Source of the DNA: Lachnospiraceae bacterium
GTDB taxonomy: Bacteria; Bacillota; Clostridia; Lachnospirales; Lachnospiraceae
Assembly: GCA_009774175.1 (NCBI GenBank)
Contig: VSNG01000019.1
Location: forward strand, 1 to 64,000
Direction of reading: 5' to 3'
Length of the DNA stretch: 64,000 bases
Numbering within the stretch: the first letter of the stretch is position 1; each line of letters starts with the position of its first letter. The position numbers and the translations under genes were made by a program. This document shows, in pieces, positions 45,686-54,332 of this stretch. The notes under the pieces are model-generated. The model searched no databases, was not told where the DNA came from, and saw only the letters and a program-made list of their open reading frames with translations.

Positions 45686-46288
45686 ATGTGCGGAAGATTT
45701 TATATTGACGATGAGACGGCGCGGGAAATAGAAAGGATGGCCGAAAAGATTGATCGGAAAAGAGCAAAAACCGGGGACGTGCATCCGTCAGAACCGGCAT
45801 TGATTCTGCGGGCGGATCGTGACAGTATGGCGGCGGAAGTATTGAAATGGGGCTATGAGTCAGCAAGGAAAAATACCCTTATTTTTAACGCAAGATCGGA
45901 GACGGTGAGGGAGCGTCCCATGTTTCGTTATGATTATGAAACGCGCCGCTGCCTGATCCCGGCATGTAAGTTTTACGAGTGGAAAGAGATCGGTGCGAAG
46001 AAAAAAGAGAAATATGAATTTTTTGCGCCGGGAGAGGTTTTGTATTTGGCGGGAATATACCATATAAATCCGGAGGAGGGCTGTTTTACGATTCTCACCC
46101 GTGAGGCGCAGGGATGTGTGAAAGGGATACACAACCGCATGCCTCTGATCCTGCGCCCGGAGGAGAGGGAAAAATGGCTGTTTTCGGAAACAGAAGCCCG
46201 CAGGCTGCTGGACAGTCAATTTGAGGATTTGCAAAGACGAAAGAGCGAGGCGCAGCAGTATCAGCAACTGAGTCTGATAACCGTTTGA
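45686..46288 (+). CDS. SRAP-domain protein (YedK/HMCES family)
   Basis: Abasic-site sensor that forms a DNA-protein crosslink through Cys2 and shields single-stranded abasic sites. MCGRF at the N-terminus supplies the catalytic cysteine; FNARSET, CLIPACKFYEWKE and IHNRMPLIL supply the conserved Asn, Glu and His. The 200-residue length fits. Position next to the translesion polymerase suggests a small DNA-damage tolerance group. The end overlaps the convergent kinase gene by 28 bases. Confidence 0.92.
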   Translation: MCGRFYIDDETAREIERMAEKIDRKRAKTGDVHPSEPALILRADRDSMAAEVLKWGYESARKNTLIFNARSETVRERPMFRYDYETRRCLIPACKFYEWKEIGAKKKEKYEFFAPGEVLYLAGIYHINPEEGCFTILTREAQGCVKGIHNRMPLILRPEEREKWLFSETEARRLLDSQFEDLQRRKSEAQQYQQLSLITV

Positions 46289-47568
46289 AAGGTCTTTGTT
46301 TCTTTGTCATAATCGACCTGCATATCGCCGCTATAGTTTTCGATTGTACGCTGTATGCTCTTCATGCCGAAGCCGTGATGGAGCTTGTCTTTCTTGCGGG
46401 TAGGAAGTTTTCCAAATGAATTGACGGGATTTGTGGTGCAGGAATTTTGAATCACAAGGATGATAAAAGGAGCATTTTCCTGTCTCGCGATACGCAGATC
46501 AATGAAGGAATCCGGGACACAGGAAGCAGACTCCACGGCATTATCCAAAAGATTGCAAAAGAGTGCGGTTAAATCATTGGTAGTCATGAAATCAAGGCTG
46601 TCGCTCAGAACATCAATACTGAAGGAGATTCCCTGTTTTTTGCATTCTTCCTTATACCGGCAGAGAATGGCATTAAGGGTGTTGTTTTTACACAGCTGTA
46701 GCGTATCAGAACTTTGCAGGCTTGAAGTTTGTATGAGACTGTCGATATAATTGATAATTTCAGCCGATTGATTCTGTTTGGCAAGATTGGAGATGGTATA
46801 GAGGTCGTTTCTGATATTGTGGATTAAAATACTTCTGTTCTCATTCTGCTTGCTCAGCATTTTGTAATATTCGGCGGTGTCATTTTCCTTCATAAGGCTG
46901 AGTTGTAATTCAATAAAATTCTGATTTCGCTTCTGTGTGTAGCTGAAAAAGAACCAGATGAGTAAGTTAATTAATAGGAGGAATACACAGCAGGCAGCGA
47001 TCATTTTGATGAGAAAGTCCAAGAGGTCAGTAGTAAAATAGATCATAAAAAGTGTGATTATTACAAAAAAGGTGACAAGAGGAATCGGTACCAATACTAA
47101 GGCGCCTTGACCTCCGGTCGTCTTTTTGTTTGTGTAGGTGACAGGCAGATGAGATAGTATATATATTATAAAAAAGTAGATCAGTTTACTTAAGAAAGAA
47201 CATATGATGAGCAAATTGATGTCAGGACGGGTTTCATAAAAGTGTCTGGCAAAATCAGGAAAAAGGGAAAAAGAAATAAGTTCACCGAAGCTCATGGCAA
47301 TTGTTGTAATACCAGCATGAAATAAGGCTGACGACCATTTAGTATCATAAAAAGTATGGATAAATATGATATTTACGGTAAAAAAAGCGACCGCATTAAA
47401 TATATAAATATCCAAATTTGACAGAAAAAACAATAAGCAGTACATTGCTAACAAAGACAAAACAGCCTGCCGATTGGAATGTTTCTGAATGAATAAGTCA
47501 TTGCAATATAACCAGAGAATAAGAGCCTCAACCAAAAATATGATAATATAGCATAATAAAACTTCCAT
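46261..47568 (-). CDS. AgrC-like GHKL sensor histidine kinase
   Basis: Membrane receptor kinase of an agr-type quorum-sensing system. Six or so hydrophobic segments occupy about residues 1-205, followed by a short dimerisation helix with the histidine in IHNIRNDLYTI (about residue 253) and a GHKL ATPase domain with ALFCNLLDNAVESA (N box) and HGFGMKSIQ (G2-like box). An AAGAAGGGA ribosome site precedes the ATG. It follows the response regulator on the same strand. The ligand is presumably the peptide encoded at 48530. Confidence 0.88.
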   Translation of the reverse strand: MEVLLCYIIIFLVEALILWLYCNDLFIQKHSNRQAVLSLLAMYCLLFFLSNLDIYIFNAVAFFTVNIIFIHTFYDTKWSSALFHAGITTIAMSFGELISFSLFPDFARHFYETRPDINLLIICSFLSKLIYFFIIYILSHLPVTYTNKKTTGGQGALVLVPIPLVTFFVIITLFMIYFTTDLLDFLIKMIAACCVFLLLINLLIWFFFSYTQKRNQNFIELQLSLMKENDTAEYYKMLSKQNENRSILIHNIRNDLYTISNLAKQNQSAEIINYIDSLIQTSSLQSSDTLQLCKNNTLNAILCRYKEECKKQGISFSIDVLSDSLDFMTTNDLTALFCNLLDNAVESASCVPDSFIDLRIARQENAPFIILVIQNSCTTNPVNSFGKLPTRKKDKLHHGFGMKSIQRTIENYSGDMQVDYDKETKTFQTVIRLSC

Positions 47569-47588
47569 GCATAAGTCCCTTCTTTGCT

Positions 47589-48299
47589 TTATTGGCTATT
47601 ATGACTCAAATAAGTGTAATAGGCTTTTTTGAACTGCTTGTATTTCCTTCTCGCGAGATAGGCCTTATCTGTACCAAAATTAAATGCTATTAGTACATGA
47701 CTAAATTTTAAAACATATCTCAGATTGACAATGTAGCTTTTGTGAGTTTGAAAGAAAGAACCTGCATTCAATGTTTCCATCCAAGCATGAATAGTATTTT
47801 TTGAGGAATATTTGCCTGAAACAGTATTTAAAATGGTAGTTTTGTCCTGTGCTTCGATATAGATAATTTCGGACTCTGATATTTTTTTGAAGGTGTTACC
47901 CTGATCAATCATTATATCGGAGACAAGGCAATAATAACGGCGCATGGCAATTTTCAAGCTTTGAAACAGGCGATTTTTTTCCACGGGCTTTCGGAGATAG
48001 CGGAATACATGTGCATCCATGGCCGCATCAAGATATTCGTCATATGCGGTTATGATGAAGATGAAGATATCGGGGTATTTCTTTTTAAGCATATTGCCGA
48101 CAAAGATACCATCCAATCCAGGCATTTCAATATCCAGAAAGACTATGTCCTTTTTACCTTCATCTGCAAGCAGAGCATTACCGTCTGAAAAAGCAACAAG
48201 CTCCGGCATGTCATAATCTTCCTGGCTGTAGTATTCTTCCAGATATTTTTTGAGTTCTTCTAAGATAAACTGGTCATCATCGCAGATTGAAATACGCAT
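47589..48299 (-). CDS. AgrA-like LytTR response regulator
   Basis: Receiver domain (about 1-120: ICDDDQFILEEL, VFLDIEMPGLDG with the phospho-acceptor Asp) plus a LytTR DNA-binding domain (about 135-232: IIYIEAQDKTTIL, FFQTHKSYIVNLRYV). The AAAGGA ribosome site sets the ATG at 48299 (236 residues); the frame is open to 48338. It lies 20 bases ahead of the kinase gene and divergent from agrD-agrB, so its target promoters are probably in the shared 230-base gap. Confidence 0.9.
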   Translation of the reverse strand: MRISICDDDQFILEELKKYLEEYYSQEDYDMPELVAFSDGNALLADEGKKDIVFLDIEMPGLDGIFVGNMLKKKYPDIFIFIITAYDEYLDAAMDAHVFRYLRKPVEKNRLFQSLKIAMRRYYCLVSDIMIDQGNTFKKISESEIIYIEAQDKTTILNTVSGKYSSKNTIHAWMETLNAGSFFQTHKSYIVNLRYVLKFSHVLIAFNFGTDKAYLARRKYKQFKKAYYTYLSHNSQ

Positions 48300-48439
48300 T
48301 TCTGATTTTCCTTTCCCCTTTTTTTTATAACAATTCATTTTTATTTTACTGAAAAATTACAAAAAAAGCAATCTTTCCCTTCTTTCTATAATAATATGAT
48401 GATTTTTGATTGATTTACCACGAAATGTTGTAAAAAATG

Positions 48440-48507
48440 ACCGTTTACGAAAAAAAACGACCGTTCACGGAAAGGTTATCGAAAAATTTGTCGTTTTGCG
48501 CTATGAT
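48440..48507 (+). promoter_or_regulatory. LytTR-type operator and agrD promoter
   Basis: ACCGTTTAC (48440-48448) and ACCGTTCAC (48460-48468) are direct repeats 20 bases apart start to start, close to the pattern of AgrA/LytTR sites (two GTT-containing 9-mers about two helical turns apart). Downstream is a -10 TATGAT (48502-48507) with no good -35 (TCGAAA), as expected for an activator-dependent promoter. The agrD ribosome site follows at 48515-48521. Confidence 0.65.
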
Positions 48508-48529
48508 TTGCATAAAGGAGGATGATTTT

Positions 48530-48679
48530 ATGGACAAAAAGAAAATTTCTAAGGTAATTGCGAAAAAGGCAGTAAAAGTGTTGGATGCTTCCTTGCGTGT
48601 AGAAGCAAATACGGCCTCTTGTGTAGTGCTGTATCAGCCGAAAGCGCCGGAAGCACTGACAAAATTTAAGAGAAAGTAG
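48530..48679 (+). CDS. agrD: AgrD-like autoinducer propeptide
   Basis: A 49-residue peptide with the three-part AgrD layout: basic amphipathic leader (KKKISKVIAKKAVKVLD), core with a single cysteine (TASC31VVLY) and the conserved recognition tail YQPKAPEAL. Clostridial AgrDs share the Cys-x(3-5)-YQPxxP pattern. AgrB would cleave after the ring and form a thiolactone, possibly between Cys31 and Tyr35; ring size is inference. ATG 48530 follows AAAGGAGG at eight bases. The frame is open upstream to 48437, but that part overlaps the operator. Confidence 0.85.
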   Translation: MDKKKISKVIAKKAVKVLDASLRVEANTASCVVLYQPKAPEALTKFKRK

Positions 48680-48687
48680 GAAACAGA

Positions 48688-49290
48688 ATGGGATGGTTGG
48701 CAAACAGAATTACGGAATGGCTGATTATCCATGGGGCGACAGAAGAAGAGGACAGAGACCTATATGAATACGCAGCGTTGAGTCTGCTGATGACTGTCGC
48801 CCCGCTTTTTCTGGCCATATTGGTGGGAGGGATCATGGGAGAACTAGCTACGGGGATATTCATTGTCCTTCCCTTTATGGCAATCAGAAAATTCAGCGGC
48901 GGATATCATGCAAAACATGCGGGTACATGCCTGTGTTGTTCTTGCGGGCTGGTAGCGGCATGTATTTTTTTTGCAACAAAAATCACCTATAGTCCGCAAT
49001 TATTTGTCTGCATGTGCACAGGAGCTGTTTTGGTGTTTCTATTCAGTCCGGTGGATTCGGAAAATAAAAGATTGGACGAGGAAGAAAAAAAGAGATATAA
49101 AAATACGGCGGGAATCCTTGCACTGGCAGTATGTGTCATTGCTGTGGCAGGTAAGTTTTGCGGGTACGGGAGATTTGCGGTGTGTATGGCAATCGGTCTG
49201 CTCCTTACATTAATTTTGCAGATACCCTGCGTATTGCAAAGAATAGTAATAAAGATCAGATATACAAAAGATAGAGGTCACAGCAGATGA
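48688..49290 (+). CDS. agrB: AgrB-like peptide-processing membrane protease
   Basis: Polytopic cysteine protease that cleaves the AgrD tail and helps cyclise and export the peptide. The signature RKFSGGYHAKHAGTC contains His74 and Cys81, seven residues apart like the catalytic His77/Cys84 of S. aureus AgrB. Four to five further hydrophobic segments follow. It lies eight bases after agrD, and its stop codon overlaps the start of the VWA gene (ATGA). Confidence 0.92.
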   Translation: MGWLANRITEWLIIHGATEEEDRDLYEYAALSLLMTVAPLFLAILVGGIMGELATGIFIVLPFMAIRKFSGGYHAKHAGTCLCCSCGLVAACIFFATKITYSPQLFVCMCTGAVLVFLFSPVDSENKRLDEEEKKRYKNTAGILALAVCVIAVAGKFCGYGRFAVCMAIGLLLTLILQIPCVLQRIVIKIRYTKDRGHSR

Positions 49291-51083
49291 TAATGGCGAA
49301 ACGCGGTATCAATAGGAAAGTGATAAGATATAGAATTTCTGCTTTCATAATGGCTTTTTTATGTTTCTATCTGTTTACGGATATTGGAGCCGAAGCAAAA
49401 GAAGCGGAAATGAGTTCTGCAAACGAGATTGTGGTAGTGTTGGATTGCAGTCAGTCCATGGAAGAAGTGGATCCGCAATGCGCGGCCTTTGATTTTGTCA
49501 AAGGTCTTTCTGCGGTTTTGCCCAGAGATTATCGGGTGGGCGTAGTTGCCTATCGGGATGAGGTTTGCGTCAGCCAGCCGCTGGGAAGCAGCCATGCAAT
49601 GATAGAGAGCGCGCTTGGGGAACCGGAGTACGCAAATTATGGGAATGCAGGCGCCGGGCTGGCCGAGGCGTTGGGATTGTTTGGGGAAGATGCCGCGGCC
49701 AAAAGAATCATCCTCATTTCGGATGGCGAAATTATGATGAAGACCAAAGAGGGTACGCAGGAATCCGCAGACCTGTTTACACAGGCGGTTAAGGACGCCA
49801 GTGGTAACCATATTGCTGTAGACGTTATTGCGTTAGGCCCGCGGATCGAGGAGGGGCATACCGTCTATGAAGCTGCCGGAGCGACAGGAGGACAGCTTTA
49901 TGAACTGCCTGACGGGGACAAGCTGAATGATTTTGCAGAGACGCTGCTTTTTGAGCAGTGGAAGTTAAGAGCGTCTCACGTAGGAAAGATTAGCGGTTTA
50001 AGGGGCGAATTGTCGGTTCAACTTCCGGATTGTCTGATGAGCAAGGCTGAGATTATCCTGCTGGGCAGCCAGCAGAATGAAAATATGAGTCTGAACTGTG
50101 AAGCGGAGAAAGTAAATCTGTCAAAAGGGGACAGATATACTGTGATAGAACTGTTACATCCAATGGCAGATGAAGTCAGGATACAGATGAGCGCCGATTC
50201 GCCGATGGATATCAGCGCTTATCTAACCGCCGAGTATGACTTTCATCTGAGCGCGGGCTATACCTATGCGGTGAAAGAACAGACTGCCAATCTCTGGCTG
50301 AAAATAGCAAACCAGAAGGAGCAGGATATGCTGGAGGGGCATCTGAAGGATGGCGGCATGCAGATTTATCTGGATGGCGAGCAACAGACCTGCCGGATAG
50401 TCGGCAACTCCCTTCGAATTTCCGGGCATTACGAACAGGATGCTGTAGCGAATTTGCGGGTCGCATTCGAAGGTCTGTACGGTAATTATTACGGTGACGG
50501 GGAGGAAGCAGTGGAGATTATGGTGCCGGTTATAGAGGAGGAACCGCCGCCGGAGATTGATTGGTTTTTCTGGACGGTTATCGCTGCCTTTGCAGCGGCG
50601 CTGCTTGTCATACTGTGTCTGGCATACAGGCACAAGAGGCGTGCTGCCAACAGACGGAAATATATTGATGAAAGCAGAACGCTGCCGGCAGAGACAAAAA
50701 GCCGTAAGAGCGATTTTAATGGGAAACTGCAGATTTATGTGATACATAACAGGGATGGGATTGATTACCCGCCCGAAAGCATAAATCTGTTCGCAAGATG
50801 CAATCGTGAGATGATCACACTGGAATGGCTGCTGGACGTATGTAATCTGCCGTTGAATGTCAGAGGGGCGGAACGGATCATGATAAGACCGGGAGACGAC
50901 AGAAGCCTGATTATCAAGAACAACAGCAAGGCCTCCGTACTGATGGGGCGGGAGCTTTTGATAAAAGGACATGCATATCATTTATATTACGGAGAAAAAG
51001 TAACTTTTATTTTTGATCAGGAAGATACAGAAATAGAAGTTCACTATAGAGACTTAAAACCAAACGAAAGACAGGGGAGGTAA
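49287..51083 (+). CDS. Membrane VWA-domain protein with C-terminal cytoplasmic domain
   Basis: An N-terminal signal or anchor (about residues 12-32) is followed by an extracellular von Willebrand A domain (about 45-215) with an intact metal-ion site DCSQS, a beta-rich region, a transmembrane helix (about 426-447) and a cytoplasmic domain of about 130 residues that is beta-rich and FHA-like in appearance. The start overlaps the agrB stop, so its synthesis is coupled to agrB. Membrane VWA proteins are found near FHA/PP2C and injection-system genes. The role here, perhaps envelope anchoring of the apparatus, is inference. Confidence 0.75.
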   Translation: MIMAKRGINRKVIRYRISAFIMAFLCFYLFTDIGAEAKEAEMSSANEIVVVLDCSQSMEEVDPQCAAFDFVKGLSAVLPRDYRVGVVAYRDEVCVSQPLGSSHAMIESALGEPEYANYGNAGAGLAEALGLFGEDAAAKRIILISDGEIMMKTKEGTQESADLFTQAVKDASGNHIAVDVIALGPRIEEGHTVYEAAGATGGQLYELPDGDKLNDFAETLLFEQWKLRASHVGKISGLRGELSVQLPDCLMSKAEIILLGSQQNENMSLNCEAEKVNLSKGDRYTVIELLHPMADEVRIQMSADSPMDISAYLTAEYDFHLSAGYTYAVKEQTANLWLKIANQKEQDMLEGHLKDGGMQIYLDGEQQTCRIVGNSLRISGHYEQDAVANLRVAFEGLYGNYYGDGEEAVEIMVPVIEEEPPPEIDWFFWTVIAAFAAALLVILCLAYRHKRRAANRRKYIDESRTLPAETKSRKSDFNGKLQIYVIHNRDGIDYPPESINLFARCNREMITLEWLLDVCNLPLNVRGAERIMIRPGDDRSLIIKNNSKASVLMGRELLIKGHAYHLYYGEKVTFIFDQEDTEIEVHYRDLKPNERQGR

Positions 51084-51086
51084 AAA

Positions 51087-53267
51087 ATGAGCATCATCAA
51101 ACAGACAAACAGGACGGTATTGTTTGAAGAAGTGAATCCGGAAAAGCCGGATCTTCTGACGCTTGTAGGAGACGTGAGAGGAATTGACAGCCTGAGTGAC
51201 GAGAAGATCAAGGAGATGAACGAAGCTCTGTTAGTGAGAAACTTTGACGAATTCATAACCAAATTTGAACCGGTGGTATATTCCTTCTTTAATGCCAATA
51301 ATCAGAAAATCATGTATACACTGAAAAAGCCGGAAACCATTCCCGAGGATATGCTTACGCCCATTTATCTGAATAAGCAGAATGATTTCCTAAAAATGCT
51401 GATGTCTCTCGTGGAGGCAAAACGGTCGCAGAGCATTATTAATGTGGATTTTCAGTTTGACAAGCTGACTGACATGATTTCTCCGAAGAAGGTTATGGAG
51501 GACATCAAGCAGAACCGTAAGGAGCTCCAGTATACCTATAAGAATTACGCGGAGTTGGAGGACGGCGACCCCCACAAACTTGATATTGCGGACAAGCTGA
51601 ACGTCATGTTTGAAGAAGCCAGTGTGAACTACAATAACGTGCTGGCGATGCTGCCCCTTGCCATCGAAGATATAAAGACCAGACTGCTTCTGGGCGAGGC
51701 GGAGGAAAAGAAAGATAATACGCCGCTTGCGCTGGGCGTGTTAAGCATGGATGAAAAGGGAGAACTTAAAGTTCTGGAAGTGCCTAAAACAGAGACGGCG
51801 GAACTTATGGTTCTGGATGACAATGTTAACACCGGACTGATTACAGCGTTGGAGGACGATTACGAGGCTCTGAATGAGCAGAGCAGTGATTATGTGAAAG
51901 CGCTTGTAACAAGAACCTACTGTCCGCTTGCTTCCACAATGGTCAGCAATATTGACGTTAAGCAGGAAGTCAGCAACTATAATTCCTATCTGGAATTTTA
52001 TAAGACGGCTAAGGACGATTTTATTAAAGTGGTAAAACCTTTAATAGAGAAGATATTGGGGGTATGGGCGTTTTTTGAGCAGTATCCGTCTAATTTGAAA
52101 GGCATGAAACCGTCCATGCTCGTAACCAATGTTTCCAACGATATGCTGGTAAAGAGCAATAACCTGCCCAGACTAATTGCATTTTTAAACACAGTCAACG
52201 CCAAGAATGATTTTGACAATACCATATGGTACGGCATTGTACCCTCCGTATCGCTCGACCAGAACTCGAATATTAAGCTGACCAGACAGCGGTTTCAGGG
52301 AAATGAGAAAGTAGAGAAAACGGGAATTAACAGCGTAGAGGCGCTGGTTCGTCTGCTTGATGTGCTGAAAGATTACTCCGTACAGTGCTTTTTCAGTTAC
52401 GAAACAGGGGATAAAACGACCTTTAACTACATGGCGACGGAAGGGATCGGAAAGTTTGAGGAACGGTGCAGCACCCTTACCGGAAAAGCATTCAGCGAGT
52501 TTGCCATTCCCTGTATCCCGAATTTTACGATTATTCCAAAGGAAAAATCAGGTGTAATTCTTGATAAGCGTATGACGGTCAATGCAGAAAACATGGCCGA
52601 ACTGTCCAAAGAGAAAGAGGACATTATGAAGTTGTGGATCGACGGCGTCTATGTCGGGGCGGCTTATATTGCAGCGGGTCTTGTGGCGGCGTATCAGTGT
52701 CCTGATTATCTGAAAGAGAAATTCAAAAGAAACGTGGACGAAGAGCTTCCGGGCGTCAGGTTCGATATTGAGGCGGGCGATCATCCGCTGCGGGTACATA
52801 CGGTAATGGCAAAGGAGATCACGGGCTTTACCAATTCTATCAAAAATGAGATTAACAGACGCAGTTTCGGTTTTGTCTTTTCTTCCGAAAATGCCATGCT
52901 GGAGGCGGAGAATATCTCCCATATCATGGTTTATAAGGCAAGAAACCTGATGAGCGACGGCAAGGTGTATGAGCCGATTTATAAAACGCAGGTAACAACC
53001 TATATTGAGAGGATTCTGCGGCATGCCACCAGCGATTACAAGCAGGAGAACATCGTGAAATTCTTTTCCAATAACCCGTCCAGCCAGAAGAGCAAATGGT
53101 TGGAGAAGAAGGGGTGCGTTAATGCAATTCTGGGTGCAGGGGATGATGTGGAATATGAGATCGACGAAAGCAACGGATATTGTGTGCTGAATATTACCTT
53201 TAACGGTAATGTCAAGAATATGGAAATCGAGATCAACCGCTTTAACTCTAACAACCGTGCAATTTAA
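51087..53267 (+). CDS. Putative contractile-sheath-like protein (TssB/TssC-like)
   Basis: A 726-residue soluble protein with no signal or membrane helix. It is not a clear match to any family I can name. Features suggesting a sheath subunit are the size (about TssB plus TssC), the segment IDGVYVGAAYIAAGLVAAYQ near residue 515, reminiscent of phage-sheath and TssC cores, SWRGL-like N-terminal positioning, and a C-terminal beta handshake-like end (AGDDVEYEIDESNGYCVL). A strong GGGGAGG site and direct placement before two tube-like genes support a structural role. Alternatives are a scaffold or chaperone of the same machine. Confidence 0.5.
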   Translation: MSIIKQTNRTVLFEEVNPEKPDLLTLVGDVRGIDSLSDEKIKEMNEALLVRNFDEFITKFEPVVYSFFNANNQKIMYTLKKPETIPEDMLTPIYLNKQNDFLKMLMSLVEAKRSQSIINVDFQFDKLTDMISPKKVMEDIKQNRKELQYTYKNYAELEDGDPHKLDIADKLNVMFEEASVNYNNVLAMLPLAIEDIKTRLLLGEAEEKKDNTPLALGVLSMDEKGELKVLEVPKTETAELMVLDDNVNTGLITALEDDYEALNEQSSDYVKALVTRTYCPLASTMVSNIDVKQEVSNYNSYLEFYKTAKDDFIKVVKPLIEKILGVWAFFEQYPSNLKGMKPSMLVTNVSNDMLVKSNNLPRLIAFLNTVNAKNDFDNTIWYGIVPSVSLDQNSNIKLTRQRFQGNEKVEKTGINSVEALVRLLDVLKDYSVQCFFSYETGDKTTFNYMATEGIGKFEERCSTLTGKAFSEFAIPCIPNFTIIPKEKSGVILDKRMTVNAENMAELSKEKEDIMKLWIDGVYVGAAYIAAGLVAAYQCPDYLKEKFKRNVDEELPGVRFDIEAGDHPLRVHTVMAKEITGFTNSIKNEINRRSFGFVFSSENAMLEAENISHIMVYKARNLMSDGKVYEPIYKTQVTTYIERILRHATSDYKQENIVKFFSNNPSSQKSKWLEKKGCVNAILGAGDDVEYEIDESNGYCVLNITFNGNVKNMEIEINRFNSNNRAI

Positions 53268-53290
53268 TCATAAAAAAGGAGGAATTAAAA

Positions 53291-53722
53291 ATGGGATTCA
53301 GGTTGAGTGTAACAGGAGGCGCAGAGCAGATCGCTCTGGATGAGAAGAGCATCAAAAACGTAGTTTTCGGTTCGGAGTCTGCATTGGATTCCAATGCAAG
53401 GGCGACGGATTTCGGCGTGTCTATGAAAATCTGGGGTAAGATGCTCTACAAGCTCGGCGGGGAAGGCAGCGACAGCACATTGGGACTGTCCAAGTGGTCG
53501 GTAGTTCCGTCTGAGAAAGCAGACTGCTACCGCACGGCAGCAGTGGAAGTGATTTCAGCCGGTCAGGTAGTACGTAAATATGAGGTGCCAAATGCTTTTG
53601 TAATGGAGTATTCTGAGGAAATGGACGATGAGACCGGTGTGGGTACTTTTTATCTGCATATCAAGCAGAAGAAAGACGAGAATGACAAGGTGAAAATTGA
53701 GGGCGGTTACGCAGGCGACTAG
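53291..53722 (+). CDS. Hcp/TssD-like tube protein 1
   Basis: A 143-residue all-beta protein. Strand pattern and landmarks (DSNARATDFGVSMKIWG, KWSVVP, a Tyr/Arg-rich strand, then PNAFVMEYSEEMDDETGVGTF and a final EGGY) resemble the barrel of Hcp/TssD, especially the Bacteroidetes-type TssD with its late AYCVEYxE-like strand. It is paralogous to the next gene. Very strong AGGAGG ribosome site, as expected for an abundant structural subunit. The function is inferred from fold resemblance and context. Confidence 0.55.
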   Translation: MGFRLSVTGGAEQIALDEKSIKNVVFGSESALDSNARATDFGVSMKIWGKMLYKLGGEGSDSTLGLSKWSVVPSEKADCYRTAAVEVISAGQVVRKYEVPNAFVMEYSEEMDDETGVGTFYLHIKQKKDENDKVKIEGGYAGD

Positions 53723-53816
53723 ATTGAGAAACAAAAACTTTTCGAGGGTAAATTTGTGGGTAGGCATAAATTCGCAGGCTGCGTAAATGTGAAGGAAATA
53801 AAGGAGGAAAAAAGAA

Positions 53817-54242
53817 ATGGCTTTTGTAGTAAAAGTTGAGGGCGCGGAAGCGTTTGAAATATCTAAGGAGTGCGTAAAGAGCGTAAAGATGACTACGGAT
53901 ATTCCCCAGGATTCCAACGCAAGGACAAAGGACTTCGGGGCTACTATGACGATTAAGGGTAAGATTTTGACGGCAGTTGGCGGCGATCCCTTCGACAGCA
54001 CCAGAAAAATGGCACTGTGGTCTGTCGTTCCGGCGGAGCGGGCCGACAGCTACAGAAAGGTGACGGTGGAGTATGTCGCGGCGGGGATTATGGAGAGAAA
54101 GTACTGCTTCCCGAATGCGTTTGTAATTGATTATAAAGAAGACTACGGCGACGAAGCGGGAATCGGCACCTTTACCCTTGTAATCAGGCAGAAGAAAGAC
54201 AAGATCAGCACTGTGATGGTAGAGGGCGGTTATATGGCATAA
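53817..54242 (+). CDS. Hcp/TssD-like tube protein 2
   Basis: A 141-residue paralogue of tube protein 1: both share DSNAR..DFG, a GK.L..VGG-type turn, WSVVP.E.AD.YR, RKY..PNAFV..Y and the end EGGY; by eye about half the positions are the same. Two tube paralogues may form different layers or a tube and an adaptor. AAAGGAGG ribosome site. The 94-base gap between the two copies contains no gene. Confidence 0.55.
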   Translation: MAFVVKVEGAEAFEISKECVKSVKMTTDIPQDSNARTKDFGATMTIKGKILTAVGGDPFDSTRKMALWSVVPAERADSYRKVTVEYVAAGIMERKYCFPNAFVIDYKEDYGDEAGIGTFTLVIRQKKDKISTVMVEGGYMA

Positions 54243-54278
54243 CGATAGCGTTTATTATTTGCCGGTGAACAGGATATC

Positions 54279-54314
54279 AGAAGGCGTATGCAACAGATGT
54301 TGGATACGCCTTCT
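54279..54314 (+). other. Long hairpin between tube and J-domain genes
   Basis: Positions 54279-54294 pair with 54299-54314 (AGAAGGCGTAT/ATACGCCTTCT plus CAAC/GTTG, one mismatch) around a 4-base loop. No T-run follows. It may stabilise the upstream structural-gene mRNA or partly attenuate transcription into the downstream genes, giving different protein ratios. Confidence 0.55.
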
Positions 54315-54332
54315 CACGAAAAGGAGTCTGTC

